Source: a virus | Length of the DNA stretch: 36,993 nt | Direction: 5' to 3' (one strand) | IMG/VR virus record: IMGVR_UViG_3300042923_001833 | Location: 1-36,993 of that record | Shown here: in pieces, positions 1 to 7,343 of the stretch | Numbering within the stretch: position 1 is the stretch's first letter | Layout of the letters: every line of letters starts with the position of its first letter | Notes under the pieces: generated by a model | What the model was told of the DNA's origin: nothing | What the model saw: the letters and a program-made list of their open reading frames with translations, nothing else | Databases searched by the model: none | Position numbers and translations under genes: made by a program

Positions 1-830
1 GTGGATATTCTGAAAAAGAGTATCTAAAATCAGCGATTCATCTGCGTGCTCTTAGTTACGAGGAAAATCCCATCGATTATGATGAACTGGAAAAAGTACT
101 GGCGGAAGCGATACATATGATACATTGTGATCGAAAAAAGCAGGAAGAGGCAATCTTGCAGGAACGTCTGGTAAAGAATTTTCCCTTACTTAAAAACGAA
201 ATAGCTCTTAAGCTAATAACAAATTATCAGGATACACAACCTTCTTTTAATTATACTCTTCTGGGAATTAAGCCAGAGTCCGACTTTGTTACGGTAGTAA
301 TTCAATTAGTTCAAGGTGAGAGTCTTACGAATCATGCTTATTTTGCACTTATGGAAGCAACCATGGAGCAGCTTATTAAGCAATTAGAGGTACATGGATT
401 AACGGGGATTACATCGGTAAAGGACGATCACTTTATTCTTTTACATATTACCACTCCGGTGGACTAGGTACATTTTCTGAAAAAAGAGGATTTCCTTAAG
501 GTTTTTTCGGAACTGGCGCTACTCTGGAGAAATATTTATTATTTTGTTGCCATATGGAAACAAGTCAGTAAAATTGAGAATATACCGGATTCCTACCGCA
601 GTGCAGTACTTACACTTCAGAAGATGTTTTTGCAGGATATGATCAGATTCTTTTATATGGCAGTAATAAGGGGGAAGCATATCTGCATTCGATGTGGGGT
701 CTATGATGAAACAAATTATTTTACTATTGTAGAAGAAAACAAGAGTGCTATTCAACGAGTTAAAACTCTCTAAGGAACAGATGGGTAAATTTATGAGCAT
801 ACCAGATATGAATCAACATAAAATATTTTG
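1..830 (+). pseudogene. Decayed YesN-like response regulator (host flank, partial)
   Basis: From base 3 to the TAG at 465-467 one frame is open off the left edge. Its start resembles the last part of a receiver domain (GYSEKEYLKSAIHLRALSY, then NPID where family members have KPID), followed by a coiled linker and a stretch like the middle domain of AraC-type two-component regulators. After the stop, similar sequence continues in shifted frames: IPDSYRSAVLTLQKMFLQ near 580-640, then YDQILLYGSNKGEAY near 640-685. This suggests frameshifts. No helix-turn-helix C-terminus appears before the tRNA remnant. It is probably a chromosomal gene remnant outside the prophage. The first 465 bases could still be read as a truncated protein. 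Confidence 0.55.
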
Positions 831-900
831 TCAGATGTCTAACAGATATATCTGTGAGATTTGAGACTATTAAAACTCATATAGTATTAATATAAAGCAA

Positions 901-936
901 AAAGCCTTGTAAACTCAACATTTACAAGACTTTTCT
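901..936 (-). terminator. Rho-independent terminator (probably bidirectional)
   Basis: The arms AAAGCCTTGTAAA (901-913) and TTTACAAGACTTTT (921-934) pair over about 12 bp with one wobble. There is a T-rich tract on each strand side. It lies just downstream of the tRNA 3' end on the minus strand, so it would end the tRNA transcript, and perhaps integrase transcripts. Confidence 0.75.
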
Positions 937-940
937 TTAA

Positions 941-997
941 TGCAGTTGAGGGGACTTGAACCCCTACTCCCTTGCGAGAACTAGAACCTGAATCTAG
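941..997 (-). tRNA. 3' half of tRNA-Leu(CAG), displaced fragment at attL
   Basis: Read on the minus strand, the anticodon arm (981-997) has a 5-bp stem CTAGA/TCTAG and the 7-base loop TTCAGGT with anticodon CAG. A class II variable arm follows (966-980). Next is a perfect T arm (949-965, loop TTCAAGT), then the acceptor strand CAACTGC and discriminator A (941). The D arm and 5' acceptor strand are missing: beyond 998 the sequence is unrelated AT-rich DNA. This is the usual mark left when a tyrosine integrase uses the 3' half of a tRNA gene as attB. The complete tRNA should exist at the other prophage end, outside this window. Confidence 0.85.
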
Positions 998-1000
998 TTT
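941..1000. other. Prophage attachment site attL (core within tRNA-Leu 3' half)
   Basis: The tRNA identity stops abruptly at about 997-1000, next to the integrase gene that ends at 1152. The crossover is therefore expected inside this roughly 60-bp stretch, most likely in the anticodon arm. The exact core cannot be fixed without the other junction. Confidence 0.7.
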
Positions 1001-1120
1001 ATTGCTTTTACTAAGTTCATTAATATATACGCTATGCAGCCATTTTGCTATATTTGAGCGTTTGCAATTAGCGTATAAATTCACTATACGCAACCATAAA
1101 AGACACATACAAAACAAAAA

Positions 1121-1156
1121 TGGCTACATTTTTTGGCTACATTTCGTTTGGCTACA
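1121..1156 (+). repeat. Three direct repeats TGGCTACA, probable integrase arm sites
   Basis: TGGCTACA occurs at 1121-1128, 1134-1141 and 1149-1156, spaced 13 and 15 bp and overlapping the 3' end of the integrase gene. Between these and the tRNA remnant, TATACGC/GCGTATA inverted motifs occur near 1026, 1072 and 1085. Short direct repeats next to the attachment core are typical arm-type binding sites of phage tyrosine integrases. The function is inferred from position. Confidence 0.5.
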
Positions 1157-2321
1157 CGACTTTAAAATTAGCTTTCTTTTCGTCCTTTTCTTTTTGCTTC
1201 AAAAACATTGCGTCGATTTCGTCGGCTGCCGTTTGATCCATATCCTTTAAAACATGCTGATAAACATTTCTTAGTGTACTTACTTGCGAATGCCCAAGCC
1301 GTTCTGCTGCAACCTTATCAGACACACCATACTTACACATAATAACCGCATTATAATGTCGTAAGTCGTGGAGCCTTATGTGTGGCAATTTAAACCTTTC
1401 CAACAAATCACTGAACCGCTCCGAATATGTTCCTGGCTTCCATCTGGTAATAACTTTTTGACCTGACTTTCCATTTACCCTCTTTTTGTAATTCTCTAAT
1501 ATATCCATTACATACTTAGGCGCCTTAAAAGTACGGCAACTGCTTTCATTTTTTGGTGATTTCTCTATTGTTCCTTTAAATCTTACCGTTGTTTGATTTA
1601 TGATAATATAACCACTTTTAATGTCAATGTTCCTCCAATATAATCCGAATATTTCACCCCTCCTTAAGCCACATCCACCACCTAATATAATCGGTATTTC
1701 GTCGTCCGTTCCGGCTACATGATTTAGTAATAGCAAGAATTGATCCTCATTATATACCTCCGGTAGATACTTCTCTTTTCGTCCTAGTTTGACTTTATCT
1801 GCAGGGTTGGTTTTCATCAGATCATTAGCAATGGCATATTTAAAAGCTGATTTTAAAAATGAGTTTAATTTTCTGACGGAATTTATACTTAGTGGCGGTG
1901 ATGTTTTTTCTTTTGGCTTACCTTTTATCATGACTGTATGTTTTCTAGGTGTCTTCATTTTATAATTATAGAAAGTGTCTAATACCATTGGCTTTATATC
2001 TGACAGCTTTGTTTCTTTGAAATACGGAGAAAAATGCACATCGATATACAGTCTGTAAAGGTCTGCCGTTGTACTTTCCCAATTATCACAGCATATTTTA
2101 TAATAATCATTAAGATAACTAATCAACATATCCTTATTTGGGGATATGTATTGATCTGTTTGAATCTCGTATAAAATTACATTGGTTTTTGCTACTACAT
2201 CCGGCTTAGTGTCTCCGTATACAGTTATCCTGTTTCTATTTCCGTTCGGCTTTTTGCCGTTTTCTATTACGCCAACCCATTTATTATCTGATTTTCGCTG
2301 ATATATTGATACACCCTTCAT
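1152..2321 (-). CDS. int: Site-specific tyrosine recombinase (phage integrase)
   Basis: The 389-residue protein catalyses integration and excision between attP and the tRNA-Leu attB. An N-terminal arm-binding domain (about residues 1-60) and a SAM-like core-binding domain (about 65-180) precede the catalytic domain. Visible catalytic motifs are the first arginine in GLRRGEIFGL, the box II HDLRH, the LGHS histidine and the nucleophile tyrosine in VYQHV. Length and motif order are normal for phage integrases of Firmicutes. The gene ends within the arm repeats and starts 8 bp after the repressor stop, so the two are probably co-transcribed from the lysogenic promoter. Confidence 0.95.
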   Translation of the reverse strand: MKGVSIYQRKSDNKWVGVIENGKKPNGNRNRITVYGDTKPDVVAKTNVILYEIQTDQYISPNKDMLISYLNDYYKICCDNWESTTADLYRLYIDVHFSPYFKETKLSDIKPMVLDTFYNYKMKTPRKHTVMIKGKPKEKTSPPLSINSVRKLNSFLKSAFKYAIANDLMKTNPADKVKLGRKEKYLPEVYNEDQFLLLLNHVAGTDDEIPIILGGGCGLRRGEIFGLYWRNIDIKSGYIIINQTTVRFKGTIEKSPKNESSCRTFKAPKYVMDILENYKKRVNGKSGQKVITRWKPGTYSERFSDLLERFKLPHIRLHDLRHYNAVIMCKYGVSDKVAAERLGHSQVSTLRNVYQHVLKDMDQTAADEIDAMFLKQKEKDEKKANFKVV

Positions 2322-2329
2322 ATAATCAC

Positions 2330-2647
2330 CTACTTTTTCATGATATCTATTAATTGTTCCAGTTGCTCGGGAGCTATATCCTTTTTAATGCATTTGTTAA
2401 TTGCACTAATATATTTTTCCTTGTTTGAAAATTGCACGTCGTCTATGTTTCCGTTTCCTGCAAGCCAATCCATCGTAACCCCAAAGTACTCTGCTAATTT
2501 TCTAAGTACGCTTAATCCGGGCTCCATTGCGCCGTTTTCATATCGAGATAAAGCTGATTTAGTCGTCCCAACCGCCTCTGCAAGTTTTGACATTGGTAAT
2601 TCACGCTCATCTCTTAACATTTTAAGACGCTTTCCAAACTCGTTCAT
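2330..2647 (-). CDS. XRE-family CI-like phage repressor
   Basis: The 105-residue protein has an N-terminal helix-turn-helix domain of the Cro/CI type (about residues 5-62; LAEAVGTTKSALSRYENG is the recognition region). A short C-terminal tail follows, with no LexA-type peptidase domain. Lacking self-cleavage, it would be inactivated by an antirepressor or by another route rather than by RecA alone. It is divergent from the early operon across a 190-bp switch region and lies upstream of the integrase on the same strand, the standard lysogeny module. A GGAG ribosome site precedes the ATG. Confidence 0.88.
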   Translation of the reverse strand: MNEFGKRLKMLRDERELPMSKLAEAVGTTKSALSRYENGAMEPGLSVLRKLAEYFGVTMDWLAGNGNIDDVQFSNKEKYISAINKCIKKDIAPEQLEQLIDIMKK

Positions 2648-2702
2648 TTATATAACTCCTTCTCTTTTCCCTTTATTTTATTGCGTTTCCATTACTATAA
2701 CG

Positions 2703-2731
2703 ATTGTAGCAAAAAAGTTTAGTATTTGCAA
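2703..2731 (-). promoter_or_regulatory. Lysogenic (repressor) promoter
   Basis: On the minus strand, TTGCAA (2731-2726) and TACAAT (2708-2703) are separated by 17 bp, upstream of the repressor gene. The palindrome CAAC-AAAAA-GTTG (2730-2742) lies against its -35 and overlaps the early promoter region by one base, so it is a candidate operator. Confidence 0.6.
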
Positions 2732-2741
2732 CAAAAAGTTG

Positions 2742-2770
2742 TTGACAAACAAAGTAATTAGTCCTATACT
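2742..2770 (+). promoter_or_regulatory. Early lytic promoter
   Basis: A consensus TTGACA (2742-2747) and TATACT (2765-2770) have 17-bp spacing and lie upstream of the Cro-like gene. This is one of the closest matches to the sigma-A consensus in the window. It faces away from the repressor promoter, and the CAAC/GTTG palindrome at its upstream edge suggests repressor control. Confidence 0.8.
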
Positions 2771-2779
2771 TTATTTAGG

Positions 2780-2796
2780 GTTGCGAATAGTGAACG
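2780..2796 (+). repeat. Leader repeat GTTGCGAATAGTGAACG, copy 1
   Basis: It lies about 10 bp after the early promoter -10, at the start of the early transcript. A copy differing by one base is at 3078-3094. Both copies are followed by a near-identical ribosome site, GAAAGGAGAAAA. It may be an operator, an RNA-level control site or a relic of leader duplication. Confidence 0.7.
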
Positions 2797-2837
2797 GCAC
2801 AACACCTAGGATAATTATGGGCGAAAGGAGAAAATCA

Positions 2838-3074
2838 ATGCATAACGGAAAAAAATTACACAAGCTAAAGTACTGGAGAGGCGTCTTGGGATTGAGACAA
2901 GAAGACGTTGCTACTCTGATAGGTTGTAAGAAAGCTTATTATTGCGAAAAAGAGAATGGTAAGGCAGAAATCGGATTAAGCGAAATGTTAACAATTCAAA
3001 AAGCTTTCAACAAAAAACTCGAGAAGATGGGCAGCGAGACTGTTCTTATATTGGATGATATTTTTTTACCCTAA
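2838..3074 (+). CDS. Cro-like XRE-family regulator
   Basis: The 78-residue protein has a helix-turn-helix domain, RQEDVATLIGCKKAYYCEKE being the recognition part. It is the first gene of the early operon and is divergent from the repressor, the position of Cro. The ATG at 2838 is chosen because AAAGGAG lies 8 bp upstream. An upstream extension exists in frame but crosses the repressor promoter and is not credible. It probably represses the lysogenic promoter or fine-tunes early expression. Confidence 0.75.
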   Translation: MHNGKKLHKLKYWRGVLGLRQEDVATLIGCKKAYYCEKENGKAEIGLSEMLTIQKAFNKKLEKMGSETVLILDDIFLP

Positions 3075-3077
3075 GCG

Positions 3078-3094
3078 TTGCGAATAATGAACGA
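3078..3094 (+). repeat. Leader repeat GTTGCGAATAATGAACG, copy 2
   Basis: This is the second copy of the early leader repeat (see 2780-2796), in the 47-bp gap before the Rha gene. As at copy 1, the repeat is followed by a GAAAGGAGAAAA ribosome site. Confidence 0.7.
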
Positions 3095-3121
3095 TGTGTT
3101 TTTAATGAAAGGAGAAAACAA

Positions 3122-3862
3122 ATGCAATTAGGACAGAAAACCATTACATCGGTAGAGGTTGCTGAAATGGTGGATAAGCAACACAACGAATTATTAAAGG
3201 ATATCCGTAGATATTCTGAAATGTTAGGAGAGGGGAAAATCACCCAGTCCGATTTTTTTACAGAGAGCACATATTTTAATTCGCAGAACAAAGAACAACC
3301 TTGTTACCTCGTAACCAAGAAAGGCTGTGAATTTATCGGCAACAAGCTTACCGGAACAAAGGGAGCAATCTTCACAGCGAAGTACATTAATAAGTTTAAC
3401 GACATGCAAGAGGTAATACAGTCAAAGCAAGTTGAGATACCGCAAAATTTGTTAATGCTCCAGGGGTTACTTGACCAGATGATACAACACGAAATTAGCG
3501 TAAGACAAGCCACAGAACAAAGCCAGAAAGCTATTGAGGAAGTCCAAACCATTAAAGAGACATTTGTAGAGACTTATGATAATTGGCGTGACGATATTAA
3601 GCATAAGATAGCATCCATTCAGCGAGGCTTAAATGAAAGCTATCAGGACACATACAACCGACTATATGATGATCTCGAAAAAAGAGCAAAATGTGATTTA
3701 TCTGCAAGAGTAAGAAATGGAAGGAGGCGTCTCGAAGATATTGGAGCAACAAAAAGCAAGGTTGAGGCTTATTGCCGTTTGGATGTAATTGAGGATGATA
3801 CAAAGCTGAAAGAGATATTCACAACCATTGTTAAGGAATACGCCGTTAAATATGCGGCTTAG
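3122..3862 (+). CDS. Rha-family phage regulatory protein with ORF6C-like C-terminus
   Basis: The 246-residue protein has an N-terminal Rha domain (about residues 5-95), with ITSVEVAEMVDKQHNELLKD, a YLVTKKGCEF motif and FTAKYINKFNDM. The central region (about 100-180) is coiled, and the C-terminal region resembles ORF6C (KLKEIFTTIVKEYAVKY). Family members are phage antirepressors or regulators. Because the CI-like repressor has no peptidase domain, an antirepressor is a sensible partner, but this is inference. Start and ribosome site (AAAGGAG) are clear. Confidence 0.88.
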   Translation: MQLGQKTITSVEVAEMVDKQHNELLKDIRRYSEMLGEGKITQSDFFTESTYFNSQNKEQPCYLVTKKGCEFIGNKLTGTKGAIFTAKYINKFNDMQEVIQSKQVEIPQNLLMLQGLLDQMIQHEISVRQATEQSQKAIEEVQTIKETFVETYDNWRDDIKHKIASIQRGLNESYQDTYNRLYDDLEKRAKCDLSARVRNGRRRLEDIGATKSKVEAYCRLDVIEDDTKLKEIFTTIVKEYAVKYAA

Positions 3863-3877
3863 GAGGGAGGACAAGCC

Positions 3878-4171
3878 ATGTACATGAAAATATCAAATTT
3901 CTTTTGCGGTTTAGGATTTGCCTGTATGTTTACCCTGATGTATTTCGCATTAATCATTGAGGACCGCACACCGCTAAACCATGGACAAGTTATCGTGTTT
4001 ATCGCTGTATGTTCACTTTTAGCAGTATCAACGATATGCATGACGGTATTTACTAGACTACATATAAAAAGCACCCAAGACGATCGCGAGTCGTTAGGGT
4101 GCAGAGATAAACATTCACGTCAATTATATCATGGGAGGGAAAATAGTCAATGGAAAATGAAAAAGTATTAG
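3878..4171 (+). CDS. Small membrane protein of unknown function
   Basis: The 97-residue product has two predicted membrane segments (about residues 6-27 and 36-60), with a short polar loop between, and a polar, basic tail. I do not recognise a family. A GGAGG site precedes the ATG. The tail is encoded across a strong hairpin (4071-4102), and the 3' end overlaps the next start at 4150. The tail sequence may therefore be a by-product of RNA structure rather than a selected domain. Confidence 0.6.
   Translation: MYMKISNFFCGLGFACMFTLMYFALIIEDRTPLNHGQVIVFIAVCSLLAVSTICMTVFTRLHIKSTQDDRESLGCRDKHSRQLYHGRENSQWKMKKY
4071..4102 (+). repeat. Hairpin inside the 3' part of the 3878 gene
   Basis: GCACCC (4071-4076) pairs with GGGTGC (4097-4102). 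Inside it, GACGA (4079-4083) pairs with TCGTT (4091-4095) around a TCGCGAG loop. No T-run follows, so it is more likely an RNA processing or stability element, or a protein-binding palindrome, than a terminator. Confidence 0.6.
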
Positions 4172-4392
4172 AATTATTGGATTTGTGCCTGAAAGCGAAG
4201 GAAAACGGTCATGATGTATTCTTTAGCTATTCTCCACATGTTAAAAGTGTCTCAATAGGCATTCACACTAATGGATGGTTACGTGGTGCAGATAGCGACG
4301 TATCAGAAACATTTTACACTGATTGCATGTGCCAGGAAAAAAACAGAGATAAGTATTTGAGTATTTTGGCTTATTTAAAGGAGCTGATTTGA
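4150..4392 (+). CDS. Hypothetical phage protein
   Basis: The 80-residue acidic protein (start MENEKVLELLDLCLKAKENG) resembles small conserved early proteins of clostridial phages whose function is unknown. It has no membrane segment. A GGGAGG site lies upstream. It overlaps the preceding gene by 22 bp, and its TGA shares bases with the ATG of the next small gene (ATG at 4392), which indicates translational coupling. Confidence 0.75.
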   Translation: MENEKVLELLDLCLKAKENGHDVFFSYSPHVKSVSIGIHTNGWLRGADSDVSETFYTDCMCQEKNRDKYLSILAYLKELI

Positions 4393-4511
4393 TGTACGTT
4401 CCGGATAATATAGATGAGTATGAAAATTATGAATCCGAGCAGGAGCGTATTCACAAGCTGCATCGGAGACTACAGTTAGAAATTGAAATGGAGGAAAAGA
4501 AGGATGAATGA
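4392..4511 (+). CDS. Very small conserved early protein (39 residues)
   Basis: It starts MYVPDNIDEYENYESEQERI and is highly charged. It begins at the stop of the previous gene and ends 8 bp inside the next one. Clostridial phages often carry a small gene starting MYIPDN in front of DUF1351, usually with a short cysteine motif. Here the cysteines are absent. Function unknown. Confidence 0.55.
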   Translation: MYVPDNIDEYENYESEQERIHKLHRRLQLEIEMEEKKDE

Positions 4512-5427
4512 TTTACAGATAGTAGTAAAACAACAACAAGGGGTTATCTCTACTAACTTCGATGAAATAAAAGAGGCTTTAACGTCTCAAATGGAAGTTT
4601 ATAAGGAACTAGCAGTTACGGAGGAAAACAAAACCGAGCGCAAAAAAGATATTGCTACTCTAAGGAAAATTATCAAGGCTGTCAGCGATAAGCGCATCGA
4701 GGTTAAGAAGGAGTGTCTTAAGCCTTATGACCTTTTCGAAAAACAGGCGAACGAGTTAGTTGATATCATCAATGAACCAGTAAAGATGATTGATAGCCGG
4801 GTGAAAGAGTTCGAGGACAAGCAGAGATTAGAGAAAATTGCAGCCATTAAGAATATTTTTGCTGAACTTATAGGCGATCTAGTAGATGTAATCTCATTTG
4901 AAAAGATTTATGACAGTAAGTGGGAAAGTGCAACAACTAGCATGAAATCAATTAAAGATGAGATAGCTGAAAAGCTAACCATTATATCAGGCAGTATTAT
5001 CTCGATTAAATCAATGCAATCTGAAAAGGTAGAAGAGGCTTTGAACCGATACTATGAAAACCTTGACTTTATGGGTGCTATCAATTTTATCAACCGGCAT
5101 GAACAGCAGAGGCGAGAAATTGAGCAACGAATGATTGAGCAGCAAAAAATTGAACGCGAGAAGGAAGCGGAGCAAGAAAGAGAACGTATCCGCAGGGAAG
5201 AACGAGAAATCATAGCCAGAGAGGAACGCATAAAAGCAGAGGCTACAGCAAAGGCAGAGCATGAACAGAGAACGAAAGAACTGCAAGAACAACAAGCTAT
5301 GGCGGTTAAAAAGCAGTCTTCCGTACAAAGCGATTATGTTTATGGTATTTCTGCTACCGAGGAAGAGATTGAACAAATTGAAATGTATCTTAATTCGCTT
5401 GGTGTAGAGTTTGAAAGGATAGGTTAG
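4504..5427 (+). CDS. DUF1351 domain protein, recombination-module coiled coil
   Basis: The 307-residue protein has the DUF1351 pattern in its first 120 residues (LRKIIKAVSDKRIEVKKECL, then a CLKPYDLFEKQ motif). A long, highly charged helix rich in E, K, R and Q follows (about residues 195-275). In many Firmicute phages DUF1351 precedes the single-strand annealing protein and may assist recombination, but its biochemical role is unknown to me. The ATG at 4504 follows GGAGG (4491-4495) at 8 bp. An in-frame ATG at 4483 lacks such a site. Confidence 0.85.
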   Translation: MNDLQIVVKQQQGVISTNFDEIKEALTSQMEVYKELAVTEENKTERKKDIATLRKIIKAVSDKRIEVKKECLKPYDLFEKQANELVDIINEPVKMIDSRVKEFEDKQRLEKIAAIKNIFAELIGDLVDVISFEKIYDSKWESATTSMKSIKDEIAEKLTIISGSIISIKSMQSEKVEEALNRYYENLDFMGAINFINRHEQQRREIEQRMIEQQKIEREKEAEQERERIRREEREIIAREERIKAEATAKAEHEQRTKELQEQQAMAVKKQSSVQSDYVYGISATEEEIEQIEMYLNSLGVEFERIG

Positions 5428-5430
5428 GCC

Positions 5431-6102
5431 ATGGATAATTTATTGATTTATAACAACGTCAGGGCTGTTCCTCAAACTGCTAAGAAAGATATTGTTGCCG
5501 GAAGAATGAAGGGCAAAACAGATATTAACCCAATGTGGCGTATAAAAGTATTAACCGAGCAGTTCGGACCGTGTGGTATTGGTTGGTATTATAAAACGAC
5601 CAATAAGTGGATTGAGCGATACGATAAAGAAGCTGCAGCGTTTGTAGATATTGAATTATTTATCAAGCTTGATAATGAATGGTCAATGCCTATCAGTGGC
5701 ACCGGAGGAAGCATGTTTGTTGCTGCAGAGAAGAATGGTCCTTATGTATCGGATGAATGCTACAAGATGGCTACTACTGACGCAATCTCCGTAGCCTGTA
5801 AGCAACTTGGAATAGGTGCTGATGTGTATTGGGATAAAGACAATACCAAATATACAAACACTGCAAGCGATGAAGATAAAGCAAATAATCAAGCAAAAGA
5901 TTCACAGAATAAACAGGATGGATTTGCGAAGCATGATGAATTAGTTGGCGTTTTTCACCAAGAGATATTAAGAACTGGTAAGTCATTGAAATGGTTTCTT
6001 TCGTCCTCTAAGGTCACAGATGCTAAATATATAAAGACCGCCGAATTAAATAAATATATTGACAGCTTAAAAAAATTACCAGATAAAGGAGCTGCTTCGT
6101 AG
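5431..6102 (+). CDS. Putative Rad52-like single-strand annealing protein
   Basis: The 223-residue protein contains DINPMWRIKVLTEQFGPCGI, then GTGGSMFVA, then SDECYKMATTDAISVACKQL and GIGADVYWDKD. This matches a phage family that occupies the RecT/ERF position and that I associate with Rad52/Sak-like annealing proteins. The C-terminal 70 residues are a polar linker and a small domain. It sits 3 bp after DUF1351 and 1 bp before a NinB-like gene, within a recombination cassette that also has RusA. The family assignment is from memory. The alternative is an uncharacterised DNA-binding protein. Confidence 0.7.
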   Translation: MDNLLIYNNVRAVPQTAKKDIVAGRMKGKTDINPMWRIKVLTEQFGPCGIGWYYKTTNKWIERYDKEAAAFVDIELFIKLDNEWSMPISGTGGSMFVAAEKNGPYVSDECYKMATTDAISVACKQLGIGADVYWDKDNTKYTNTASDEDKANNQAKDSQNKQDGFAKHDELVGVFHQEILRTGKSLKWFLSSSKVTDAKYIKTAELNKYIDSLKKLPDKGAAS

Positions 6103-6614
6103 TGCAATTTACAGGAACAATAGACGCCGCCATTCAATTAAAAAACGGTACATATTTAACCCTAGTGACAGGCGATAACTTAACCGAAGAATTCGAAAAG
6201 CTTAAGGGTAAAAAGTTATCAATAGAGATAAAACAATACCGCGAAAAGCGCAGCTTAGATGCAAATGCCTATATGTGGGTCCTACTTCAAAAGATGGCTG
6301 AACTACTTAAAACCTCGAAAGACGAGCTATACCTCGAAGTTCTTGGACGGTACGGAGTATTCACTCACATCATTGTTAAGCCAAATGTTGTTGACCGTGT
6401 GAAAGCCGAATGGCGTAATGTTCGAGATTTAGGCGAGGTTGTAGTAAATGGAGTAACCGGCATTCAGCTACAGTGTTATTTTGGATCATCTACCTACAAC
6501 ACAAAAGAAATGTCTGTACTAATTGACGGAGTTGTAAGTGAATGCAAAGAGTTGGGTATTGATACGATTTCCGACAACGAATTGCGGATTATGAAGGAGA
6601 AGTGGGGCGTATGA
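6102..6614 (+). CDS. NinB-like recombination protein
   Basis: The 170-residue product uses a GTG start that shares one base with the preceding TAG. The KRSLDANAYMWVLLQKMAEL segment (about residues 50-70) and the C-terminal GSSTYNTKEMSVLIDGVVSE segment match a phage family annotated as NinB/Orf-like recombination mediators, which help load annealing proteins or recombinases. The context supports this. The AT-rich ribosome site is AAAGGAG before GTG. Confidence 0.65.
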   Translation: MQFTGTIDAAIQLKNGTYLTLVTGDNLTEEFEKLKGKKLSIEIKQYREKRSLDANAYMWVLLQKMAELLKTSKDELYLEVLGRYGVFTHIIVKPNVVDRVKAEWRNVRDLGEVVVNGVTGIQLQCYFGSSTYNTKEMSVLIDGVVSECKELGIDTISDNELRIMKEKWGV

Positions 6615-6961
6615 AAAAACGTACACAGGCACTACAATTTTCTATCAAAACCAAAGCCGACTTATTAGACCGAGATAAAGGTTGTTTCTTCTGCAAGCGA
6701 GGCATACACATGATAGGTTCGCTACCTGAGGATAGATCAATACTGGACCCAATGCATATTGTTAATAAGTCTCAAGGTGGATTAGGAGTTATACAAAACG
6801 GAGTGATCGGCTGCAGATGGCATCACAGTTTAATGGATAATGGTCGGTACGGTCCAGAAATGCGTAGGATGGCAGAGGATTATTTGAAAATACTTTATCC
6901 GGGATGGACACCGGAAAGCGTTACATATAGCAAATGGAGAGATTTCAAGTATAGAAAGTGA
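6611..6961 (+). CDS. HNH-like nuclease domain protein (early)
   Basis: The 116-residue protein has a CFFCKRG zinc knuckle, a DPMHIVNKSQGGLG segment and a CRWHHSLMDNGRYG segment, laid out like a small HNH (His-Me finger) nuclease. Starting at ATG 6611 gives an ATGA overlap with the previous stop. A GTG three codons upstream is less likely. It lies among recombination genes, so structure-selective cleavage or zinc binding is plausible. Whether it is catalytic is uncertain. Confidence 0.65.
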   Translation: MKKRTQALQFSIKTKADLLDRDKGCFFCKRGIHMIGSLPEDRSILDPMHIVNKSQGGLGVIQNGVIGCRWHHSLMDNGRYGPEMRRMAEDYLKILYPGWTPESVTYSKWRDFKYRK

Positions 6962-6968
6962 GGTAGTT

Positions 6969-7178
6969 ATGAAGAAGGAAATTATAAATATTCTTACAAG
7001 AACTTTAAAAGGAAATGACAGGACAACTATTTATTGCCCAACATGTGTTGCCAATACATCAGAAAACGGAAGCAGATGTGAGTATTGCAACAGAAAAATG
7101 ATGGGATGGGGTATTAGCAATGAATATGCAGAAGAAATAGCAAGCGAAATATTGTCATTATTTATTCCACATCAATAA
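6969..7178 (+). CDS. Small zinc-ribbon protein
   Basis: The 69-residue protein has two CxxC pairs (CPTCVANTSENGSRCEYC) consistent with a zinc ribbon, flanked by short helices. A GAGGTAG ribosome site precedes it. No function can be assigned. It is the last gene before a 165-bp structured gap. Confidence 0.7.
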   Translation: MKKEIINILTRTLKGNDRTTIYCPTCVANTSENGSRCEYCNRKMMGWGISNEYAEEIASEILSLFIPHQ

Positions 7179-7180
7179 CT

Positions 7181-7343
7181 AACCCACTGGGTTGTTATAA
7201 ATGTAACTATTAATATTAGGGTAGTAATATGCAGATACCCTTCGGGATAACTGGAATTAGTCATAACATATCACAATGAATGACAACCTTATCCAATGAG
7301 TGCCGGGGTGGTTTCATAGGCCATCCCGGGGAAAGGGGCAACA
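7181..7343 (+). ncRNA. Structured non-coding stretch upstream of rusA
   Basis: This 163-bp gap has no gene but several helices: AACCC/GGGTT (7181-7193), AGGGTA/TACCCT (7218-7241), GGATAA/TTATCC (7245-7250 with 7289-7294) enclosing GTCAT/ATGAC (7260-7264 with 7280-7284), and a 9-bp G+C-rich stem (7303-7311 with 7321-7329). The last stem ends 14 bp before the rusA TTG start and could control its translation. I cannot match it to a known RNA class. Confidence 0.4.

Noticed and set aside
2340-2837. Long plus-strand open frame antisense to the repressor, joined to the Cro-like gene
   Set aside because: It covers the repressor and its promoter on the opposite strand and has no ribosome site. The Cro-like gene starts at 2838 with AAAGGAG.
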